Source: Clytia hemisphaerica (taxonomy: Eukaryota > Cnidaria > Hydrozoa > Leptothecata > Clytiidae). Taken from it: a stretch of DNA of 64,000 nt. Location of the stretch: the NCBI GenBank assembly GCA_902728285.1, contig CACVBU010000784.1, forward strand, positions 62,001 through 126,000. The letters run 5' to 3'. Under the pieces are notes generated by a model. It did not search any database. It was not told where the DNA came from and was given only the letters and a program-made list of their open reading frames with translations. Each line of letters begins with the position of its first letter. The first letter of the stretch is position 1. Positions 57,787 through 64,000 of this stretch are shown piece by piece. Position numbers and translations under genes: made by a program.

Positions 57787-58677
57787 TGGACCTACCTAAT
57801 GATTAACATAAATGAAAAAGAAAAGTGACAATAATTGTACAAAAATTCAGAATGAAAATAAAGCTGGTGCTTAAAATGTAAAATGGTAAAAAGGATTGCC
57901 CAAATACAAATCACTAAACCATCAGGCCAAAAAACCTTTTAAACGCTGTTTTTGGCCAATTTGCCAAAAAAAATTTTCCTGAAAATCTAGCTCCGTCACA
58001 TTTAGCCATATGTGCAAAAAATCGAAAAAATTATGAGTCAACATTGAGAAAAGCTATATTTTCTATTTGGTTAAAGGAATTCCCAAATCGAAATCCGTCT
58101 TTTAATGCGAATAAGAATTTTCCAGGTACAAAAAATCAGAAAATATGACTGGATTTGCACAAATCCAAAAAAACAATATTTTTAGGCAGTTTTGGCCCAA
58201 ATTTGCCCAAATATATTTTTTTTCGAAAATCGGGCTCCTCACCTTTAGCTTGCCATTTGCATCATGTGCAAAAAATCAGAAAAAAATACTGAGTCAACTT
58301 TTTGAAAAGTATACTTATTGGTTAAAGGGAATTCCCCAAAATACGAAACCGTTTTTTAAGCGAATAAGAATTTCGGGAAAAACCATTCAGCCATTCTTAG
58401 AGAAGCTTGCCTCCATCTTGTACAAAAATCAGAAAAAGGAATGACAGGATTTGCACAAAAGTCCAAAAAACCTATTTTAGTAGTTGGGCCCAATTTGCCC
58501 AAATAAATTTTTTCTCAAAAATCGGTCCGTCACGGCTGGCATTGCCATTTGCTCATTGTGCAAAAAATCAGAAAAAACTAATAAGCCAATCCGGAGAAAA
58601 GCTAGTAACAGACGGACGGACGGACGGACATGGGTTAATTTATAGAACCTCCACCGGGGTACCCGGAGGTAGGTCCA
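57787..58677. mobile_element. TGGACCTACC family TIR element, copy 4
   Basis: TGGACCTACC at 57787 and GGTAGGTCCA at 58668-58677, with partly duplicated interior modules (TCGGGCTCC and CAAAAAATCAGAAAAA). The microsatellite site (58611-58630) reads GACGGACGGACGGACGGACA: a GACG version of the AACG repeat of copy 1. Confidence 0.8.
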
Positions 58678-59678
58678 AAAATAAAAAACAGCGCTTTTCT
58701 TAATAATTAAAATTCGCTAGTGTAAGAAGTGTAACCAAGCCTTTGTAAACATTCATCGTGAGAACTTTTTAATGGCTGCACATGCTTTTGAAACTTGCTG
58801 CTGCTGTATAAATTTTTATCATGTTTTCTGGTCTTTTGTAGAGTATTTAAAGAGGTTTATTATTCGTTTACTACTAAGTATTTTATGTTTGTGTAGTTAG
58901 TGAATGCACCAATAAATTGATAATGCTCAGTAAGTAGTACAAAAAGAGTTAATTTTTCACAACAAAGAGTTGTTCATGTGCTCCGAGATTGATTTGTAAA
59001 CGAAAGCCGTAAATCAAACACATCAAACATCAATCGAACTAATAGAACCAATCAAAACCAATCAACTAACCGGAATTTCTTGGTTCTATCTGTTCGATTT
59101 GGTTCGGATTTATTGCATTATTGCATATATAGAAAAACCGCTTAACCCATCATTTTTTTTTGGATGGATTGTTTATATATATTGTCATTTTTAAAACTAA
59201 CCCATCATTTTTATTTATTTAGATAGATTCTTTACATTGTTATTTTTAGAAAAAAAGAAAATCTTCACATTTATATTTTATTCCCCATGCATGCCGAATT
59301 ATTGTCTTATAATTGCCACTCTTAAAGAAAGTTAATCTCCTATTACAGAACTTTTTTTCATCATAAAATCGACCGAGAAATCGACTAAAATGAAAATAGG
59401 GTTCTTCCGTCTAGAAATAAAAGGATAAAAATAAGTAAATGAATAAATAATAGTAATAATATTTCAACATTATTTGAAAGGTGGCAGTTAGTGTAAGCTA
59501 TATCTAGTTATAAAGAAGATAGACTGGCGTTACTGACAAAAAATGGCCACTCAAAAGTAATTCCATACCCGGGCTCTTTGGAATCCCCTAGTTCAAAGGT
59601 CCCTTTAAAACGCTATTTACCTCTTCTTTCCATAAACTGGAGGTGTCGAGAGGAGCACGAAAATCGTATAGAAAGTTA
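58678..59678. other. Non-coding stretch
   Basis: No gene. A decayed ATCGAAC-rich trace lies at 59030-59110; the words AACCCATCATTTTT and ATGGATTGTTTA/ATAGATTCTTTA at 59140-59235 form a short duplication. Confidence 0.4.
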
Positions 59679-60196
59679 CCGTAAATCACCGATTAAGCGC
59701 CCGGGCGCTTATTTAATTTTTCAGGCTCTGAGGGGGGCGCTTATTCAAGCGGGGCACTTATTCAAGCGGGGCGCTTATTTTTTTATTTCAGAAATTCGTA
59801 TATCAACAAATTCGGAATCTGCTTAAACTTAACTTCAAAAAAGGATGAATAAAAGAAAAATCCAATTGACAATTTCTATCATTTTATTCTTAATCGTTTT
59901 TTCTTTTTAAGACAATATCTTATTCAATCAATAACAATATCTTTGTCGTCGTCTTCATCTTCTTCTTCAATAACAAGTTAATTTTTTTCGACTGTTAATC
60001 ATTTGAAGAGAAATTCTTATCCCGGAAATTAGCCTAGGCCACCAATTCGAATAAGCGCCCCTCCCTGGAGGGGGCGCTTATTCAAAGGGGGGCGCTTATT
60101 CGAGCGGGGCGCTTATAAAATTATTTTAACTAAATGGGGGGCGCTTATTCGAGCGGGGCGCTAATTCAAGCAGGGCGCTTAATCGGTGATTTACGG
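59679..60196. mobile_element. GCGCTTATTC MITE, copy 2 (TA target)
   Basis: The ends CCGTAAATCACCGATTAAGC are exact inverted copies (continuing GCCC), with TA on both sides (59677-59678 and 60197-60198). It is nearly identical to copy 1 in the middle and better preserved. Confidence 0.92.
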
Positions 60197-60604
60197 TACT
60201 ACCCCTCTAGGGAAAAGGGAATACTAGTTACATAATTCAAAAATATTTTGGACAGTGGGGTATCTGATACCCATGTAAGCAATTCTTCTGTCTGCTTTTT
60301 TTTTCGGAGATATTTTACGGACATGTCCAGTTTTAAACTGTCTGAAAAACTGGTTTCCGCTGTCCGGATTAATGGAGCTTTTTTGGTAACTCAGCATACC
60401 CTAAATAACTAAAGAACATCCGTGCCAATTTTCAGCTTGATGGCAATTTTGCTCAGGTCTCAGGCTATTACCTAACTACACATCTTTGTTGTTTTATGAA
60501 TGGATAATCATAGGTGTCATAGAAATCTGCTCTCCTTCAGAGAGTTTTCGACCAGAACATTTTTTGTATCAGAAACCGACTTGTATATATAGTTTGGGGC
60601 AAGC

Positions 60605-60840
60605 ACAGATTTAAAAAGCCCGAAGGGCTCTAGATGTCATGCTTTTGCTGAAAAGTGTGCCGTATTTAGGTAGGTAATTCTACATAGTTCACGTGACATT
60701 ACAATATAATTTCAGCGCTTTACCAATCAAAGCTTCTAGGATTTTCGGAAACAATAGAAACTATTTCTTGCAATATTCACTTTTTTTGCCTTCGAAGGCT
60801 TAAAGCACGACATCTAGCCCTTCGGGCTTTATAATTCTGT
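60605..60840. repeat. Inverted repeat with AAAGCCCGAAGGGCT arms
   Basis: ACAGATTTAAAAAGCCCGAA (left) and the inverted ACAGAATTATAAAGCCCGAA (right) continue with GGGCT and TAGATGTC. 236 bp, probably a small TIR element; flanks uninformative. Confidence 0.6.
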
Positions 60841-62019
60841 AGAGGCAAGCGAATAGGTAAATCAGCAGATCTGCAGCAAAATACAACGACGTAGGCTATC
60901 TTCCTTCGCTCCGAGCGTGAAAGCCAGTAACTGTCTATTTATTGTGTAGACAATAACGTAGTTTAATACATTAAATAAAACAATAATCAGACCACTTTTT
61001 TACCTCAAATTAAAAAATTTGATCTGAAAAAAATACCTGAAAATTATTATTATTAATTAATTTATTATTATTAAACATTATTAGTAGAACGTCTTTCACT
61101 CAAAACAATACAACCGATGAAGGAAATCTCACCTCTTATAAAAATGCACATATCACCACCAAAAAACTTCCAACAACCACCCAGCTTCCAACCCAAGACA
61201 AATCTCCAAAACCTCTAAATGACTCAAATCCAACAATCGATTGATTCTCCTTTCTTAACAGACAACTTGCTTGAGGTCTTTTCAAAATGAATATGGATTC
61301 GTAGAACACCTGAATAATATACTAAGCTTTCCTATCTGAAACTTGACTGATAGGTCATCTCGTCATCTTGACCCAAAACAGATAGTTTGAAAGATATTTC
61401 CAAGTAGCTAGGGAATTTCTCATATTTGGAAAGATCTTTGAAATGACCTTGTGAAATCACTTGAAGAGAATGCTTTGTTCAACCCACCGAGCCCAACATG
61501 ACTTTCGCTCCAGCAGATAATGTCTCAGCAAACGATTATCACACTATGATGAAGATAATGATAAAAAATGCAGATTATTTCAACCTTAAATCTACCAAAG
61601 ACTGGTCTTCAACAAGCAAGCTTAAATTCTTTAATTTTACACATTACTGTTTAATAATCATACTGATAAAGCTTGAAGGCAATCCAGAAAACTTTTAGGG
61701 ATTGTACTTTGTGAAAGATCAACTGTCGAAATCATCAGCTACCTTAGACACAATCTGATATAATTTTCTATCAGCCTCTGTGTACTGACCTACAAGTGAT
61801 CAATCTTGTTCAAGAACTGCTCTCTAAAGAAAACCGAGTAATTTGATTGGGTGTCCTTGTCTCAAGTTTAATGCTGCTCCTATTCAAATCCATCAAATCA
61901 ACAATCAGAAAACGGATACTAAATTGCGATTTTGCTCGCAAGACCCAGTGGACTCCCTCCCACTGGAAAAATTGCCCAAAACATGTACACGAATACACAC
62001 TAGGGAAAAGTCCTCAACA
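60841..62019. other. Non-coding or retroelement-derived stretch
   Basis: No gene recognised. The part nearest 62019 may be further, unrecognisable remains of the RT that follows. Confidence 0.35.
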
Positions 62020-62195
62020 AAAATCTTGGTGTTAATCTTCGATAAGAATCTCTCCTTCCCCCAACACATCAAATCAGGCGAAAAACGCTAATTCAATGGC
62101 TGGTCTAATCAGACGGACATTCACATAACTCAGGAACTGTTTCAAGAACTGTATGTAACATTTGTCAGACCTCAACTAGATCTGCTCACCAAAAC
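62020..62195 (+). mobile_element. Non-LTR RT C-terminal remnant
   Basis: ILVLIFDKNLSFPQHIKSGE, then (after a frame change near 62085) ANSMAGLIRRTFT, then (after a stop) LFQELYVTFVRPQLD. The pattern L-(G/V)-FD..L.F..HI, AN.M.GLI.R.F, LYV..VRP.L(E/D) is the thumb region after the RT domain in CR1/Jockey-like elements. Broken in at least two places, so dead. Confidence 0.7.
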
Positions 62196-63074
62196 TGAAA
62201 AATAGGCGAGATTGATAGAAGGTATTGAGCGAAGTTGAGACATGTGGATGGACTTCTTGATGTTGTTACTTTTGGTGGAGCATAAAGCTGTAGCAGAACA
62301 TATCAGGAGAAGTAAAAGTAATCCGAAACGTTGTTAGCAAAGACTAAATATTCATTTTTTCTTCTTCTCTTTTCGTTCTTCATCTTTCTTCACCTTAAAA
62401 GATGGCTACAAAACCTTTGGACTTTGTCTGCCGAAATATAATAACCATGGATGTTTAAATGAAAATTGTGGCATTCGAAAAGAATATGAGAGGCAACGAA
62501 GATTAATATACTCTCATCGTGAATAGAACTTAAAGAAGACTTCCTGATTCCCATCGGGAGATCTAACCTTTTAAGTTTTAAACAAAAAGTTATGGTAAAA
62601 TGATCATTCCGTTACACGCGTTACAAACTCACCAAAAGCGATTGATTTCAACCAACAAAGAAAATGATATATTAACATTGCATCGCTAAAAGTTGAAATA
62701 TAATGTGATATAGAGTGATGACTGAACTTTTCTTATTTACATGATGTAAAAAACCTCAATGCCAATCAAAAGGACGAAATAAGAAATTCACAAATGTTGC
62801 ATATTCTTGTATTTGTTTCAACGGATAAATCAGTGGCAGGTTGATGAAACCTTCGTGAAAGTCTCTTTCGATTAGGCCGTGATTGGGAGATTTAACACAC
62901 GATAAACAAAGATAAAGGAGTGGCAGTCAGGGTGAAATGAAGGTAATGGAAAGCCACGTAATCAGTAAGGTTAAGTCTCCGAAAGCCTTCAATTTCAGTT
63001 TACTTATTGTAGTTTTTGATATTTACAAACTTTAGAGCCAAAGACCGGGACATAAAAATTTCTATTGAGGTTAC
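62196..63074. other. Non-coding stretch
   Basis: I see no gene or clear repeat here. Confidence 0.4.
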
Positions 63075-63390
63075 TTACTCTTAGGTGCCAAATAAACGGG
63101 GGGGGGGGGTTCGAATAAATGGGGTGGTTGGAAAAATTTTTCAAATTAAATAAACGGGGGGACCTAATTACCGGGGGGGTTGGAAAATTGACCTTTAAAA
63201 ACCCTAAAAAGGGTCAAAATAGACTAAATTTAGGCTTTTTAGAGTGAAACAAGGAATTTTCCTTTTTGTAGCTGGGAATTTTTTCAAAAATTAATAAACG
63301 AGGGGGTCCTAATAAGGTCCCGGGGGGTTGGAAAAAAATCGAAAAATTAACAAGCGGGGGGGGGGGCGTTTATTTAGCACCTAAGAGTAA
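63075..63390. mobile_element. G-rich MITE with TTACTCTTAGGTGC ends
   Basis: TTACTCTTAGGTGC (63075) and GCACCTAAGAGTAA (ending 63390) are exact inverted copies, continuing AAATAAACG on the inside. Uninterrupted runs of 10-13 G occur near both ends (63102-63111 and 63356-63366), with several 5-8 G runs between. Confidence 0.8.
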
Positions 63391-63458
63391 ATGATCAAGG
63401 TAACTCGGTTATAAATCACAAATTTCTTAGTCATTCTACATGGCTGATTATTCAAATA

Positions 63459-64000
63459 CTTTAGGCGTACAAACTTTCGCGAGCAGAAACTTTCGCGATT
63501 TTCGCGAGTTTTGGCCCTTTTCGCGAATGTAAATGTCTTTAAAAATTCTAGGAAGGGCCATTCGCAAAAGTTTATGCTCAATTCAATTCAGCATTGCGGA
63601 CGAAGTAAAACTCATAATGGTAATAAAAACATACTGGTTTAAAATATTTCGCTCTCTCTTAGAGCATCTTCAGTTTTTTTGAATAACAAAGACGTTTAAC
63701 AATTATATTTAACGACGCTAGAACGGCATTACAAGTTTATGCTCGCGAAAAATTCTTGAAAAAATATAAACTCTGTAAAACTTCAAACATAAAATGTAAC
63801 TTTTATGGCACTTTTTAGCCTGCTAAAAGACTAATAAGTCAAAGGACAAGTGTTTCAAGCCAATACCAGAAGTATTCGTCCCTCTAAGCCATTTTTTCAT
63901 GTGAAAATACTCAATTTTACGTCTTGACTCGCGAAAGTTAATGCTCGCGAAAAATATTTTTCCGTTAAATTCGTGAAAGTAAATGTCTTGAATTTCGCGA
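63459..64000. mobile_element. CTTTAGGCG MITE, copy 2, cut by window end
   Basis: CTTTAGGCGTACAAACTTTC after a TA (63457-63458), followed by GCGAGCAGAAACTTTCGCGA and further TTCGCGA-rich sequence to the window edge. Same family as 27318-27821; the right end lies outside the window. Confidence 0.85.

Overview
This is animal nuclear DNA, AT-rich and densely packed with transposon remnants. The evidence is spliced genes with GT/AG introns whose products are metazoan families: glycogenin, a DHHC palmitoyltransferase, and neurotactin-like membrane cholinesterase-type proteins. There is no bacterial signature such as operons or ribosome binding sites. The mix of single-exon type II membrane esterases, many TA-flanked MITEs and several kinds of non-LTR debris would fit an early-branching or other invertebrate. 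The species cannot be fixed from this window.

Five coding units can be supported, all on the minus strand. (1) Glycogenin, 5 exons, 8310-13327: a 337-residue self-glucosylating primer of glycogen synthesis. (2) A ZDHHC3/7-like S-acyltransferase, 10 exons, 25706-33251, 272 residues, rebuilt here from short exons whose splice phases all agree. (3-5) A cluster of three intronless carboxylesterase/cholinesterase-type genes at 35255-37057, 38723-40483 and 46174-47944. Each encodes a short cytoplasmic tail, one membrane anchor and an outward-facing esterase fold. The first two keep the Ser-Glu-His triad and the oxyanion-hole glycines and share a nearly identical 3' end. The third has lost the serine elbow, the acid residue and the oxyanion motif, and its frame is interrupted once.

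Region by region: 1-8.3 kb holds non-LTR retroelement debris broken by TIR elements, one with a perfect 8-bp target duplication. 8.3-13.3 kb is glycogenin, with a TIR element and a 22-unit AACG microsatellite in its last intron. 14.6-24.7 kb is a transposon graveyard: a 3.3-kb inverted-repeat element holding two others, an ATCGAA-rich palindromic composite, and a reverse transcriptase with a C-terminal nuclease-like domain. 25.7-33.3 kb is the ZDHHC gene, whose introns hold at least four TIR elements, including a 1.86-kb hAT-like element built around two opposed 20-bp tandem arrays. 35-48 kb is the esterase cluster with interspersed TIR elements. 48-64 kb appears gene-free, with MITEs, a tRNA-like SINE and RT scraps.

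Glycogenin acts in the cytosol, the DHHC enzyme in Golgi or plasma membranes, and the esterase-like proteins at the cell surface or in the secretory pathway. Nothing suggests that these genes form a common pathway. The window is best read as ordinary housekeeping and cell-surface genes embedded in very active transposon territory.
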